A stretch of 64,000 nucleotides of DNA from Solanum dulcamara (taxonomy: Eukaryota > Streptophyta > Magnoliopsida > Solanales > Solanaceae). Shown here piece by piece: positions 12,488-24,500 of this stretch. Position 1 is the first letter of the stretch; each line of letters starts with the position of its first letter. The notes beneath the pieces were generated by a model that had not been told where the DNA came from, did no database searches, and saw nothing but the letters and a program-made list of their open reading frames with translations. Both the position numbers and the translations under genes were made by a program. Location: NCBI RefSeq assembly GCF_947179165.1, contig NC_077238.1, forward strand, positions 48,825,257 to 48,889,256, given 5' to 3'.

Positions 12488-13525
12488 TTGATTTTCGCAG
12501 AACTTGATAGATTTTCTCATAGCGAAAGACAATATATTCCTTCTTCAAAATTCTTATTCAAGTTATGTGAGTTTCATCTAGGGGTACCTTTCACCGATAG
12601 AGTTCAAAGAATTCCTCAAAGTTTCCATGAATTCCACTTGTATCCTTGGGTATTCTCAATTTTCAAATTCAATCGCATGAACTATGGTGTATTTGTGAAT
12701 TCTAATCTATTTTATCATGAATTGATATGAAAATGCATGAAATTAGTAGATTTTCTATATTTAAACTACTATATTACTATTTAGGGCATAGGACTTCATT
12801 ATGGATGATGAATACCGTTTGAAAACTACTAAAAAATTAGAAATTCATTGAGAAAAGGCTGGGTGGCTCGCCACCAGCTCACCAGAGACATACCTCAGTA
12901 GTTTAGGGGTTGGGGTAGTGCAGCAATAGTCCACCAGGACCAGGCCCCAATAGATTTGGGTCTGGGGCAGCGTGCTAGTAGTGCACCACCGCCTAGATTT
13001 TTTTCTCTTCTATTCCTTCTACTTATTTGATCTTGACCTCACACCAACTACTCTTTCATGTGCATGAATTACATTTCATTTATGATTTAATCTCTCAACT
13101 AAGCATGAATTTTTACTAAATTGCATGATTTTAACTTTGTTTACACACATTCATGCATGATGTTACTTTCAAGAATGAGTATTCAAGTATGTTTAAAAAG
13201 GTTTAAATTACGTATGAGGTATACGATATGATGAGTTTGAACTATGATATTTCATGATGTTTCAATAGAGACTTATTGTGTAAAAGGATAATTCTCACAC
13301 AATCATGTTAAAGAGGTCAGAAGTGCAATTCTTATGAACTTATCGATTTTTATGAATCAATCATGTAATAAGATACTCATATGACCCTTTTCATGATGAT
13401 TCTATTGAGGATGTATTAATATTTTAAATGATTTCCATTGGGATATTGACTAACCATCGAGAGGACTTTTAGGTTGGGTTCAATTTGGTAACCAAAGGTA
13501 TGTTACCCAAGGGAATCTTAATAGC
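12488..13525 (+). mobile_element. 5' LTR of plus-strand chromovirus, first part (5'-truncated)
   Basis: Homologous to 50300-51240 (LTR of the element at 49968): shared blocks include 'gtgagtttcatctaggggtacc', 'ctatggtgtatttgtgaattc' and 'caaccaagcatga'. The first ~330 bp of the LTR are not recognisable. The LTR is interrupted after AACCT at 13526-13530 and resumes at 16211. Confidence 0.7.
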
Positions 13526-13530
13526 AACCT
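13526..13530. repeat. Target site duplication AACCT (left copy)
   Basis: AACCT precedes TGTCACGACC at 13531. The same bases follow TCATTACA at 16206-16210. Confidence 0.8.
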
Positions 13531-16205
13531 TGTCACGACCCAAAATCGAGGTCATGATGGCACACATCTCAGAACCCAATCTGATGTGTAATCCTAAAAA
13601 TAAAACTCATACCAGACTCCCAAAGGGGAAGTGATGCCATAATTTAAATAAAAAGAAAAACAATAAAGAGAAAATTATCCCAAAACCTGGTGTCATAAGT
13701 ATAAAGAGCATCTCATACAAGGTTCGAATCTGAAGATACAACATAAGTCTCTGAATGATACAAAAGACTAAAAAATAAGGATAGACTAGTGACGATCCGA
13801 ATTTTGGGACCTCACCACTAATCTGAGAATACACAATCTTCTAGAAAATCAACTGCCACGTGAGGCACCCTCGACTAGTATCTGCATCAAAAAGGAATAC
13901 AGAAGTGGGGGTGAGTATAATTCATATGTACTCAGTAGGTTTTAGCTGACTGAGTATAAGGAATTAATCAAACCTATGAAATAAACTAAGGAATGCTTCC
14001 ACCTGCATACAAAAAAGTCCCACTTCGGCATCGGTGCCGCCAGTTTATATATATAGTGGTGCGAGTAAAGTATACCCATAATAACAACTCATAATCATAA
14101 TTAATCAGATAATTCAAGAAGCACAGATATCAATGCAATGCAATACAATATGATGATGCAATAATATGGTGGTATGGTGGAATCAAGACTGTCGCACAGC
14201 CTGTCGTATACACCTGTCAAGCTGTGCTACCAAAAAGGACCCGTGGGGGTCTCGTCGACCATATACCTCAATCACAATATCTCATTATCCTTGTCACCTC
14301 CTTGTGGTCAAGGGATCACAATGCATCCACTATCCTGCCGTAATACTACCTCGGACATGGACTCAAGATACAAAGGTTTAAAGGTGTTTTATTTTCTTTC
14401 TGAAAAAGAATTTCTATATTTCTCAACTTCTATGATGAATGAGGATGAATATATCAAAACACATATGAAATGGAAGTAATATTCAACTCACATGTGGTAG
14501 AAGGTTCAAAGTTCTCAAAACTTAACCTACACATGATATTCACCCTCAATAAATAGTAATAGGAATATGCATCCCTTTCTCAACAATATTTCAATACTCA
14601 AGCATTATCAAACCCCCTAACTCAACCTCTCAGGTGAGCATCACAAGTCAAATAATATACTCAAGTTTGTCTTAGGCAAATCACGAATCACATGCTCTCA
14701 AAGCAAATAAGATAACAAATAAGGCCTCCACACGGGTTATGTAATACAAATAAACCCCCACATGGCAATACATTAATAAATAAGCCTCCACACAGGCATC
14801 ACAATATATATATAACATTCTCAACTCATACTACGACCTCATCCCAAAGTCTATAACATATGAATGACTAATTAACCCATCTCAATCTCAAAGAAGGATA
14901 ACCAAGCTGTGCTACCAAAAAGGACCCGTGGGGGTCTCATCGACCATATACCTCAATAACAATATCTCATTATCCTTGTCACCTCCTTGTGGTCAAGGGA
15001 TCACAATGCATCCACTATCCTGCCGTAATACTACCTCGGACATGGACTCAAGATACAAAGGTTTAAAGGTGTTTTATTTTCTTTCTGAAAAAGAATTTCT
15101 ATATTTCTCAACTTCTATGATGAATGAGGATGAATATATCAAAACACATATGACATGGAAGTAATATTCAACTCACATGTGGTAGAAGGTTCAAAGTTCT
15201 CAAAACTTAACCTACACATGATATTCACCCTCAATAAATAGTAATAGGAATATGCATCCCTTTCTCAATAATATTTCAATACTCAAGCATTATCAAACCC
15301 CCTAACTCAACCTCTTAGGTGAGCATCACAAGTAAAATAATATACTCAAGTTTGTCTTAGGCAAATCATGAATCACATGCTCTCAAAGCAAATAAGATAA
15401 CAAATAAGGCCTCCACACGGGTTATGTAATACAAATAAACCCCCACATGGCAATACATTAATAAATAAGCCCACACACAGGCATCACAATATATATATAA
15501 CATTCTCAACTCATACTACGACCTCATCCCAAAGTCTATAACATATGAATGACTAATTAACCCATCTCAATCTCAAAGAAGGATAACCAAACCTACCTCA
15601 ACTGCCGAAACTGCACTCGAACACCTCCACCAAACAAGCAACTCTTGAATTCAATGCCCGAAATGATAACCCACTATCAATAATAAAATATACACATCAC
15701 AAGGAGTCCAATAACACCCATATTGATAGGTTTCAGAACCGGGGTAAAATGGTCCAAAAATTAATTATTTCCGAAAAAGGTCAAATCTGGAATTTTATTG
15801 GACAATCACATTGTACTTGTAATAAGGAACTCATGGTTGAAAAACTCATAAAAATAGAGCTCAAAACGAGTTAGAAATCACCATTTTCCTTAAATTCGAA
15901 TTACGGAAGAAACAAAGATTTTTGGGGTTTGAAACTAAATTTTAGGGGTTAAAATCATCAAAAACTTAATGAAAAGGAATTTTTGTATGTCAAAAATCAC
16001 TTACCCAACACTTTTCCTTAAAAATCTCTTCTCAAATCACCTCAAGGAATTCAAGAACTCAAACAAATGATGAAAATATTGAAATGGGAAGAAAGGGGCA
16101 TTTTCTGCCCAAAAAGTTACTATTCACGCTTGTTACTGTTCACGCATGTTACTGTTCACGCGTGTTTTGTACAAATTTTTGAAAATCACCCTCAAAGTCA
16201 TTACA
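13531..16205 (-). mobile_element. Solo LTR (minus strand) nested in the chromovirus LTR
   Basis: On the minus strand it runs from TGTAATGACTTTG to GGGTCGTGACA with no internal coding region, flanked by AACCT on both sides, the signature of a solo LTR left by LTR-LTR recombination. The TGTCACGACCC end matches the one at 62472, so they belong to related families. Near its U3 start are three 16-bp repeats of TTACTGTTCACGC plus three bases (16117-16164). A 685-bp internal tandem duplication enlarges it. Short open frames inside (14174-14479 and 14928-15164) are the same sequence twice and are not genes. Confidence 0.8.
14218..15590. repeat. 685-bp tandem duplication inside the solo LTR
   Basis: 14218-14902 and 14903-15587 are two head-to-tail copies starting 'caagctgtgctaccaaaa'. 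Only about eight substitutions were seen by eye (~99% identity), and the period is constant at 685 bp. The short shared 'accaa' at the junctions would fit slippage or unequal exchange. Confidence 0.9.
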
Positions 16206-16210
16206 AACCT
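16206..16210. repeat. Target site duplication AACCT (right copy)
   Basis: Directly follows the solo LTR end ATTACA and is identical to 13526-13530. Confidence 0.8.
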
Positions 16211-16998
16211 AAAGTCTCAAACTACATTACCCACGTAGGTTGCCTTAATGGCCTTACTAGTGGATCTATATATAGCTTATGATGTTCATGATTTTCTCAT
16301 GGAGTCTACCTTGGCAAGTAGCCTCTCTCTTCTTGATGTGAGAGTTACATCGGATTCCATATTATAGTTTGCTTGGTCTTAGATGTTGGTTAAAAGCTCT
16401 TATCCAAGGTTTATAATGCATTGACCACATGCTTTCAATATGAATTGAAATGCTTTGAAGTCTTATCCATACTTTTTCATTACATTGGTGATGCATCTGA
16501 TGTACATGTTCCTTATGCGTTATTTCATTGTCCATGCATTTATCTCACATACATAATATATTCAAATTTACTAGCGCATATTTTATTGCCTACACTGTAT
16601 CATAATGTAGGAGTTGACGATGTCCATCCTCCAAGTTTCTAGTGTTAAGTTCTTACACTCTGAAGATTGGTGAGTCTTTATCTATTCGGGAGAGAGTTTA
16701 TGAGTTCGTGTCTTTCCTTTTTCTCTAAAGACTTTTCTATATTACATTTAGGGTGAGTTAGGGACATGTCTTAGCCCGCACCCATGTTATCTAAGTAGAC
16801 ATTTGTTGGACTTTTTGTATTATCTTATGTTGTCATCTTGACTTGACTATGGTACATTTGCAATTTCTTCTAGTCTATTTGAGTGGATGCTTTTTGCACC
16901 TTGTATGTTTTCATATATGATATGTAAGATGAATTGGTTGGAATCCTTTGGGATTCCAATTGTCGTGTCACATCTAGGCCCTAGTTTAGATTGTGACA
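16211..16998 (+). mobile_element. 5' LTR of plus-strand chromovirus, second part
   Basis: Resumes the LTR homologous to 51250-52055 (for example 'gattctaccttaacaagtag', 'cctacattgtctcataatgtag' and 'gacatgtcttagcccgcaccca' blocks). It ends CTAGGCCCTAGTTTAGATTGTGACA at 16998, the same end as the LTR at 52055, and is followed by the PBS. Confidence 0.8.
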
Positions 16999-17002
16999 AA
17001 TT

Positions 17003-17014
17003 TGGTATCAGAGC
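17003..17014 (+). other. Primer binding site, initiator Met-tRNA type
   Basis: TGGTATCAGAGC lies four bases after the LTR end. It is complementary to the 3' end of plant initiator methionine tRNA, the usual primer for these elements. An identical site is at 52060. Confidence 0.85.
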
Positions 17015-17224
17015 ACAAGACTTTGAAGTGTCATAGGGAGTCTAACATGCCATGACAAGTAGAGTATTATTTGTGGGTGTCAAGCGCGCCATATTTATGA
17101 ATAGGAGGCTATGAGGCATCTTAGGAAAAATTTCATTTCTTTCACCATCCATGTCGTGTGATAGAGTGTACTCTAAGTCTCTTCCCTCTAACAATTATTC
17201 TTTGTGATTTTCAAAATATTACTC

Positions 17225-18379
17225 CACGATGATTCTCCGTCCAAGGGAATGTTTTTGAAGAGATATAAGAAGCTCTGAATGACCCTTTGAATTATCAAGG
17301 GTCCAATACCAAGTTCGGAGGAGGGTTGTAAGTGTTTGCTCAGTTATGATAGCGCAAGTGAATCATGAGGTGGTAGCTCCTATGAACCTAAATATGGGTA
17401 CGACAACGACAAGGGTTTATGACTTTTTAAGGATGAATCCTCCAAAGTTTGGGGTTCTAAAGTGGATAAGGATCCACAAGAATTATTGAAAGTATTCATA
17501 AGATTGTGGAGATAATGGGGGTCAGCCCAGTTGAGAGGGTGTAGTTGGCTACTTATCAATTGAAAGGTGTTGCTCGAATATGATTTGATCAATAGAAGAG
17601 TGAAAGGCCTATAAAGGCGGGTCCCGTGATTTGGAAAGAATTTAAAGTAGTGTTTCTTGATCGATTTTACATATTGGAGTTGAGGGAGACCAAGATACAA
17701 GAGTTCATTAACCTCAAGCAACAGAATATAAGTGTGAGCAAGTATATCCTCAAGTTCACCCAATTGACAATGTATGCTCCGTTTATGGTTGCCGGCCTAA
17801 GGTTTATAAGAGCAAGTTTGTTTCAGGTATATCAAATCTAGTGTCTAAGGTGTGCAAGATGGCTATGTTTATTAGGAAAATAAATATCTCTAGAATCATG
17901 ACCCACGCAGAGAAAATAGAGGATGAGAAGCAAAGGGAGAAAGCTAAAGAGTCCAAAAGGGAAAGGACCGGTGGTCGTTATTCATATCATGTTAGGTCCA
18001 AAAATGGTGGGCATACTTAATTTCACAAAAGGTACTCTAGTCAAGGTTCTTCAAATGCTCTATTATCCCAACATGCAATAAATATGGAAAGAATCATAAG
18101 GTTGAGTGTCTAATGGGATTTAATGTGTGTTATAGGTGTGGCAAGCCAGGTTATTATGCTAAGGAGTGTAGAGTTAAAGATTGTCATCCTCAAGGACAAG
18201 TTTCTCACAGAGGGAAAGTGCAACAAGGTGCCCAAGATCAACCAAAGAGTGGTCAATGTAATAATTGGTTTTATACTCTTCATGCTAAGAAAGAGGTAGA
18301 GGAGACTCGCGATATTGTTACTGGTATGTTATGGGTCTTTCACTACGATGCTTATGCCTTACTTAATCCAAGTGTAAAT
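17225..18379 (+). pseudogene. Gag of plus-strand chromovirus (decayed)
   Basis: Recognisable by comparison with the better copy at 52273-53330: an FLRMNPPKF block at about 17424, SKYILKFTQL near 17740, YAPFMV near 17773, then the zinc knuckle at 18127-18170. The start codon appears lost (ATT where the related copy has ATG before a TPR/APR motif, about 17220). The zinc knuckle reads CYRCGKPGYYAKEC, so the zinc-ligand His is Tyr. Multiple stops and shifts are present. Gag would form the virus-like particle. Confidence 0.75.
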
Positions 18380-18985
18380 TGAACCTTTTCTACTCCTTAT
18401 GTGGCTACGATATTTGATGCTAGCCCCAAAATATTGTTGGAGCCTTTTTCAGTTTATACTCCCCTAGGTGAGTCACTTGTGCCTAGAAAAGTCTATAAAA
18501 ATTATCTGGTTTTGGTTTTTCACAAATTTACTTCATGTGATCTAGTTGAACTTGGTTAGACCAATTTCGATGTTATCCTTGGTATGGATTGGCTATATGC
18601 ATATTATGCTTCTATTAACTATAGAAACCGTGTGGTTAAGTTTCAATTTCCAAATGAGTATATCCTAGAATGGAAGGGTAGTAACTCGGTGTTTAAGGTT
18701 CAATTCATCTCGTGCCTTTTAGCTTAGAAAATGATTTCCAATGGTTGCATCTACCATTTTGTGTGGGTTAGGGATACAAATTCTAAAGACACTACTCTCG
18801 AGAATATTCCTATTGTTAATGAGTTTCCTGATGTTATTTCTGATGATCTACACAGTGTTCCTCTCAAAAAGGAAATTGACTTTGGTATAGACCTTTTTCC
18901 CGACACCAATCTCTATTCCTCCTTACCAAATGGCTCTAGTGGAACTAAAAGAGTTGAAGGATCAATTGAAAGACTTGTTGGATAA
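18380..18985 (+). pseudogene. Aspartic protease and linker of plus-strand chromovirus
   Basis: The frame from 18113 runs on to AYALLNPSVN at 18380, exactly where related elements have the DPGA protease active site, so the catalytic Asp is lost. The downstream protease fold is visible as FDVILGMDWLYAYYASINYR (about 18570) and VVKFQFPNE. 18731-18985 encodes the linker to RT ([26 protein letters not shown]). Stops at 18378-18380 and near 18560 break it. Confidence 0.75.
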
Positions 18986-19790
18986 GGGTTTTATTATACT
19001 AAGTATATCCCCATAGGGTGCTCCCGTATTGTTTGTTAGAAAGAAGGATGGGTCACTTTGCATGTGTATAGACTGCTGGCAATTGAATAAAGTCAATATA
19101 AAGAATAAGTATCCCATTCCTTTTTAATTGAATCTCCCACTTGATTTCGGCTTCCCTCTTTCCTTGTCTCTATTACCCCGAGGAGTTATAGTAGTTTCAG
19201 CTATTCGATTAAAGTTCCAAGAATAGATGATTTTTTTGATCAACTCCAAGGTGCAAGTCACTTCTCCAAAATTGACCTCTGGTCCGATTATCATCAATTA
19301 AGGGTAAAGGAGTGTAACATTACCATGACGGCATTTTGAACAATATATGACCATTTTGAATCTTTGGTTATGTCATTTGGGTTGATCAATGCTCCCGCTA
19401 TTTGCATCGACTTGATGAATCAGATTTTCAAATTGTACGTAGATATAATTGTGGTGGTTTTTATTGATGATATATTGATTTATTCTCAAAATGAAGAAGA
19501 GAATAAGGGTCTCTTGAGAATTGTGTTGCAAACCTTGAGGGAAAAGAAATTATTTGCAAAGTTTAGTAAATGTAACTTTTGGTCAAAGTCTGTGGCATTT
19601 CTTTGTGACATTATTTTTTGTGATCGTATCATGGTTGATCAAAAGAAAATAGAGGTGGTAAAGAATTGGCCAAGACCATTGTCTCCCTCGGATATTCATA
19701 GCTTTTTGCGTTTGGTCGGATAATATAGAAGGTTTGTACAATGATTTTCATCTATTTCATCACCTTTAACTAGGTTGACCCAAAAGAAGG
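18960..19790 (+). pseudogene. Reverse transcriptase of plus-strand chromovirus
   Basis: RT blocks in order: [18 protein letters not shown] (about 19020), [14 protein letters not shown] (about 19085), then a ~98-bp foreign insertion (19121-19218), then [28 protein letters not shown] and [14 protein letters not shown] (about 19460) with both active-site Asp present. The longest clean stretch is 19364-19723 (119 codons). Stops before and after, plus the insertion, inactivate it. It is close in sequence to the RT at 54060-54600. Confidence 0.8.
19121..19218. other. About 98-bp insertion within the RT region
   Basis: The RT reading 'aagaataagtatcccattcc' should continue 'aaggatagatga', as it does at 54215-54240. 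Here 98 bp intervene. TTCC occurs on both sides (19117-19120 and 19215-19218), consistent with a short target duplication. The inserted DNA is pyrimidine-rich and I do not recognise it. Confidence 0.5.
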
Positions 19791-20631
19791 TGAAGTTCCA
19801 ATGGTCGGATGAGTGTGAAAGAAGTTTCCAAACATTGAAGGATCGTCTTACCTCGACATTTATTTTTACATTGCCAGAAGGTCCGGATGGGTTTGTTGTA
19901 TATTGTGATGCCTCATGGGTTGGATTATGTTTTGTTTTGATTTAACATGTCAAAGTGATAGCATATGCCTCTAGGAAATTAAAAGTGTATGTACAAAACT
20001 ATCCAACCTATGATCTTGAGCTTGCGGTGGTTTATTTGCATTAATATTTTTGCTTCATTATCTTTATGGGGTACATATTGATATATTAACCAACCACAAA
20101 ATATTGAAATATGTGTTTAGCCAAAGAGATATGAACCTTAGGCAAATGAGTTGGCTTAAACTACTAAAGGACTATGATATGAGTGTGTTGTATCATTCGG
20201 GTAAAGCCAATGTTGTTGCTCATGCTCTAAGTCGGTTGTCCATAAATAGTGTTTCCCATATTGAAGATGATAAGAAATATTTGGTTAAGGAAGTGCATGG
20301 GATGGCTCGTTTAGGTATTCATTTGGTTGATTCTAAAGATGGTGGTATTATGGTTCATAATGGCTTGAAATCTTCCCTTGTGGTGGATTTAAGGCCAAAC
20401 AAGATAATGATGCGGAATTAAAGTAAATTGAAGAAGTTTGTGGCAAAAAAGCCATTGAGGCTTTCTCCCTAGGGGGGGATGGTGTATTTCGTTACCAAGG
20501 TCATTTGTGTGTACCTAATATGGATGGTTAAGAGAAATCATATTGTATGAAGCTTATAGTTCTCGGTATTCAATTCATTCGGGGTCAACCAAAATGTATC
20601 ATCATTTGAGGGAAGTGTATTGGCAAAAGGG
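19791..20631 (+). pseudogene. RNase H and start of integrase of plus-strand chromovirus (cut by Athila)
   Basis: RNase H begins [11 protein letters not shown] (about 19890). 20050-20421 is open and carries the second half, with TNHK where TDHK is expected (catalytic Asp to Asn), then the VVAHALSRLSINSVSH linker. The integrase zinc-finger region starts (YSIHSGSTKMYHHLREVYW, about 20570-20625) and stops at 20631, where the Athila LTR begins. The remainder of this integrase and its 3' LTR are not found beyond Athila's far end at 44962. Confidence 0.8.
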
Positions 20632-20876
20632 TAATCTTGGGTACATTTATGTGCCCTACAGAAAATAAAACCCAGAATTCATTAGTCAAGTTGAGAGCAA
20701 ATTTCTAGGGTTTAGTTCATATTTTTGCATATTTGTGTATTGTTGTAACCAACAAATATGATTAGACACTTTCAAGTGTAATTGAGAAAGAATGGACATT
20801 TAAAACATGATCGGATTGAAAGTAGAGCTCAGAGGAGAAGTTAGGAACAAAAGCTGCAGAAAATGCATCATAAAGA

Positions 20877-21058
20877 AGTGTGTTTGCCTCGCACACTGAG
20901 CTTCAATGATTTAATTCCAAAATATAGAATTTATTTAACTCAATAGTGTGGTGTGCATCAGGTCCGCGATGCGGACCTGGTTCTGGATAGAAAATATTTT
21001 CACCGACACAGAAAATGAAAAATTACACTAAATTAAACCAAGTCCGCATTGCGGACTT
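20877..21058 (+). promoter_or_regulatory. Cluster of three inverted-repeat motifs in Athila U3
   Basis: Three self-complementary motifs: AGTGTG...CACACT at 20877-20897, CAGGTCCGC-GAT-GCGGACCTG at 20959-20979 (9-bp arms) and AAGTCCGC-ATT-GCGGACTT at 21040-21058 (8-bp arms). Decayed counterparts stand in the 3' LTR near 43726, 43806 and 43887. They lie 35-215 bp upstream of the TATA box, a position fitting a promoter element; the function is unknown. Confidence 0.6.
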
Positions 21059-21092
21059 TAGTGTGCTTACTTTAACTCCGCGTTTTTTGTGC

Positions 21093-21098
21093 TATAAA
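21093..21098 (+). promoter_or_regulatory. TATA box of Athila 5' LTR
   Basis: GCTATAAAGAGC context, downstream of the U3 motif cluster; the 3' LTR has GCTATAAATACC at the matching place (about 43938). Confidence 0.6.
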
Positions 21099-22004
21099 GA
21101 GCACCTTTACATAATTTATTAAGAAAGTAGATCATATTATCAAATTTGGACTAAAAAATACGAAGGAAGAGCTATTTTTGGATGATATTTTCTTCTTTTC
21201 TTTTAATTGAATTCAAGTTTTAATGTTATTAATGATTTATGTAATTATGTTACAAATTTTGAGTGGCTAAACTATCTTGTTCTTGGGTTATAACCACAAG
21301 ATGAAGGTTTATATCTTATTTGCTTTGGTTGAAAATAGGTTTTGTATGTGATTAGTCTTATATTCTTGTTTTGATTATTTTAATGCTTGATCACCATTAG
21401 AATAAATTTGTTATCCACCCGAAACTCAAAAGACAGAAAGAGAATAGAACACTAGAATATAGGGAGCATGTTTGTCCTAGAATTGCCTAGAATAATTCGT
21501 GTATAGAATGATTGTGACACATATCTATACACCATGTTTGGTTACTAAGTAGGATGATATTATTAATACATTTTTGTTGGTTCATACTTATTCCCGCTCA
21601 ACGATGTAGTTAAGCTGTCAATAAGAGTAGGCAATTAGAGGTCGGAAGACCCTAATTGTAAAATTAACCCTATAAATTAGTAATAGAAAGACGCATTGGA
21701 TACCAAAGTAAAGGATAATAGAGCGAAAATCTTTGAGTGCTACAACCCTGGGACTCTTTCTTAAATTGATAAAATTTCTCTAATATCTTTGAATTATTTT
21801 CTTATATTATTTTCGGTATAATCATTTTAGATATAAATGAACTCAACTCTTTATAAACATGCATGAATAATTTGATTCATTGAAAATCTAACCAACGCCT
21901 AATAAAACTTTCATGTGGGTTCAATATCTGACTCTTAAAAAAGGTCACAATATTACTTTTGAGGCTGCGTACACTTGCGTGTGTGTTTGGAGATAATAAG
22001 TTTT

Positions 22005-22020
22005 TGGCACCGCATCCGGG
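22005..22020 (+). other. Primer binding site, Asp-tRNA type (decayed)
   Basis: TGGCACCGCATCCGGG after the 5' LTR resembles the TGGCGCCGTTGCCGGG site used by Athila-type elements (tRNA-Asp), with a few substitutions. Confidence 0.7.
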
Positions 22021-22083
22021 TTCAATTTGGCAATAGTTTTATTTTTGAAGTTTCTTTATTATTTTTTTTGTGTTAACAACTTG

Positions 22084-23955
22084 ATGTTACCTGGTATTTC
22101 TGGCTGGAGAATTCACAAAGGCACACTGGACAAAACTAGGAACATTGTAGAGCCGCTAGTTGAGCTTGAAAGATTTCTGCATCAGCAAAGAAGGAGAGCA
22201 GTTTCCCTATATCCCGTACCATAGGTAAACTTGGGTGATACTAATGAAGTTCTTGTAGAGGTCCATGTAGAGATGGCATCCAGGAAATTACGTGACATGC
22301 CAATCCCACTCATAGCAAATGTCACCTCCAGCATTCAAAACCTGTCAGGTGGAGGAAGATTTGAACCGAAATAGAACATGGTGCAGCTATTGTACTCTAA
22401 TGGGCAGTTTACAGGTTTTCCTCATGAAGATCCCCAAGTCCATATCCAGAACTTCTTGGAGATTAGTGACATTTGTACGCCTAATAAGGTATGTCCTGAC
22501 TATGTGAGGTTAACATTATTTCCCTTTTCTTTATTGGGGAAGGGTAAGAGATGGTTGAAGTCTGGACCACCAAACTCAATCACTTCATGGAATGATTTGG
22601 CTCATAAGTTTCTTATCAAGTTCTTTCCTTTGGGGAAGATAGCTAAGTTAAGGGTTGAAATTTTAAGCTTTAAACAAAAATATGGAAAACACTTGTACCA
22701 ATTTTGAGACATGTTTAAATCTTTACTCATTAGTGGTCTTCACCATCATCAAGCTAATGAGGTGTTGGTCCACACTTTCATAGAAGGGTTGGAACCAAAT
22801 ACCAAAATTCTTCTTGACCCTACAGCAAGTGGACATGCACTAAAGAAGACATATGATGAGCTCTATACATAGCTTAATCGTATATCTTTGTGAAATCCTA
22901 AGTGGAGCAGAGGAAACTCTAGACCTGTGGTTCAAAAATAAGCAGGCATTTTGGAAATTGATGCGGCGACAGCATTGATGGTACAAATTATTGTAATGAA
23001 AAATATGATCACAACACAATTCAACACTTTAGCCAAAGGACAGCAACAAGCTTCAGTGAATATGGTTCAGCAATAACACATGTGGTGCAAGGTTTGTGGC
23101 AGTAGTGAGCATGTGGAAGAATACTATAGAGCTAATCTTGAGTCAGTGAATTTTGTGGGTAATGTACCTAAGGGTAGAGGTAATCAAAACTATGGAAATA
23201 CTTACAACCCAAATTGGAGAAACCATCTAAACTTCTTATGGGGTGGAAATATGCAAAGTCAACGTCAAGGGAAGAATAAATTCAGACCACAAGGAAATGG
23301 GCAGTAGTACAACAATCAAGGCCACGGTCCATATAGACCAAAAGAAAGAGGCCATCACTATAATCATCAAGACCAGAGTAACCAAGAATCAAGCAGTGTA
23401 GGAAACATAAGTGGGGAAGACATGCTTAAAAAATTCATGAATGACCAAGCTAAGCTAGTTGCAGACCTTCGTCAGTATCAAATCACTACTCAAAATTATG
23501 AGAAATAGGGGGAAAAGCTAGCAAGTTCTCATAATTCTCGCCTGCAAAGTGGTTTACCAGGTAACACTAATTCAAACCCCAAGCAGGTAAATGTTCTGAG
23601 CATACAAAATAGATGAGCACTAGTTGAGCTAACGCCACAAAGCAAAGGTAGTGAAGGAAAAGGTAAAGCTGTGGAGATTGAAGCTAGTGAATCTAGCCGA
23701 CCACAAATGAAGCAAGTGCTAAAAACAAAACCATCTACCCCATTCCCACAAAAATTTAAAAAGAAGAAAGAGAAGGAATGTTTTGAAAAATTCATAGACA
23801 TGCTTAAACAGGTACAAATTAACTTACCTTTGATTGATGTGTTGCAAGGCATTCCAAAATATGCCATGTTTGTCAAAGATATTGTGTCCAACAGGAGCAA
23901 GTTAGCTAAATTTGAAACATGGCACTCACTGAAGAGTGTATTACAAGAATCTTGA
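22084..23955 (+). pseudogene. Athila gag (decayed)
   Basis: The gag N-terminal part is at 22084-22376, and 22378-22707 is open (109 codons) with FTGFPHEDPQVHIQNFLEI, RLTLFPFSLLGKGKRWL and AHKFLIKFFP, the core gag fold of Athila elements. A stop then interrupts before a TFIEGLEPNTK block (about 22770). A zinc-knuckle-like WCKVCGSSEHVEEYY sits at about 23082, with its last Cys replaced by Tyr. 23671-23955 carries the Pro/Lys-rich C-terminus and the PQKFKKKKEKECFEKF segment that leads into protease. At least four stops or shifts are present. Confidence 0.8.
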
Positions 23956-24500
23956 ACAAAGTTAAGCTTCTAGCTAAACAAAAAGATCTAGGTAGTTTCA
24001 CGGTATAGGTAACTATTAGTAAGTACAGTAATGTAAGAGGTCTCTGTGATCTAGGTGCTAGTATAAACTTGATGCCTAGATCTATGCTTAAGAAATTAGG
24101 TCTGGGAGAACTTAAATCAACCACCATTGTTTTACAATTCGCTGATCGTTCTATAGCTAGACCTAATGGTATTATTGAGAATATGTTAATTCAAGTAGGA
24201 TCCCTCATCTTTCTTGTTGATTTTGTTGTATTAGATTTTGAGCGTGACCCAGATATTTTTTTATCTTAGGGCATTCGTTCTTAGCAACAGCTGGTGCACT
24301 TATTGACCTAGCTGCAGGTAGATTGACTATGAGACCACATGACAAAGTAAAGGTGTTCAATGTATATCAGGCTCTAAAATTACCTATAATCTATGAAGAC
24401 TTGTTTCCTATAACTGTCATTAATGAGGGTGTCTCATCTCAATGCATTTTAGCAAAAGATCCTTTGGAAAGAGTCGTGATGGGTCAAAATATTAAATAGG
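23956..24500 (+). pseudogene. Athila aspartic protease
   Basis: Reads RGLCDLGASINLMP (about 24040), the conserved Athila protease active-site block with the catalytic Asp kept, then LGLGELKSTTIVLQFADRS, IPDVDF-like VDFVVLDFE and a GRLTMRPHD segment at about 24320. The open part is 24069-24269. A stop at 24267 and frame changes on both sides disable it. It lies between gag and RT, as expected. Confidence 0.8.

Larger units (their letters stand above)
20632..22000 (+). mobile_element. Athila 5' LTR
   Basis: Starts TAATCTTGGGTACATTT; the 3' copy starts TGATCTAGGTACATTT at 43479, so the TG end decayed here. It aligns with 43479-44962 until about 21968, where the 3' copy is truncated. It carries a TATA box at 21093 and three self-complementary CpG-rich motifs upstream of it. 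It ends just before the PBS at 22005. Confidence 0.8.

Noticed and set aside
14174..15164. Two similar ~80-100-codon frames that could look like a duplicated gene
   Set aside because: They are the same piece of non-coding LTR seen twice because of the 685-bp duplication; no domain or start context.
17380..17763. 127-codon minus-strand frame
   Set aside because: Lies opposite decayed gag of the plus-strand chromovirus and shows no motif.
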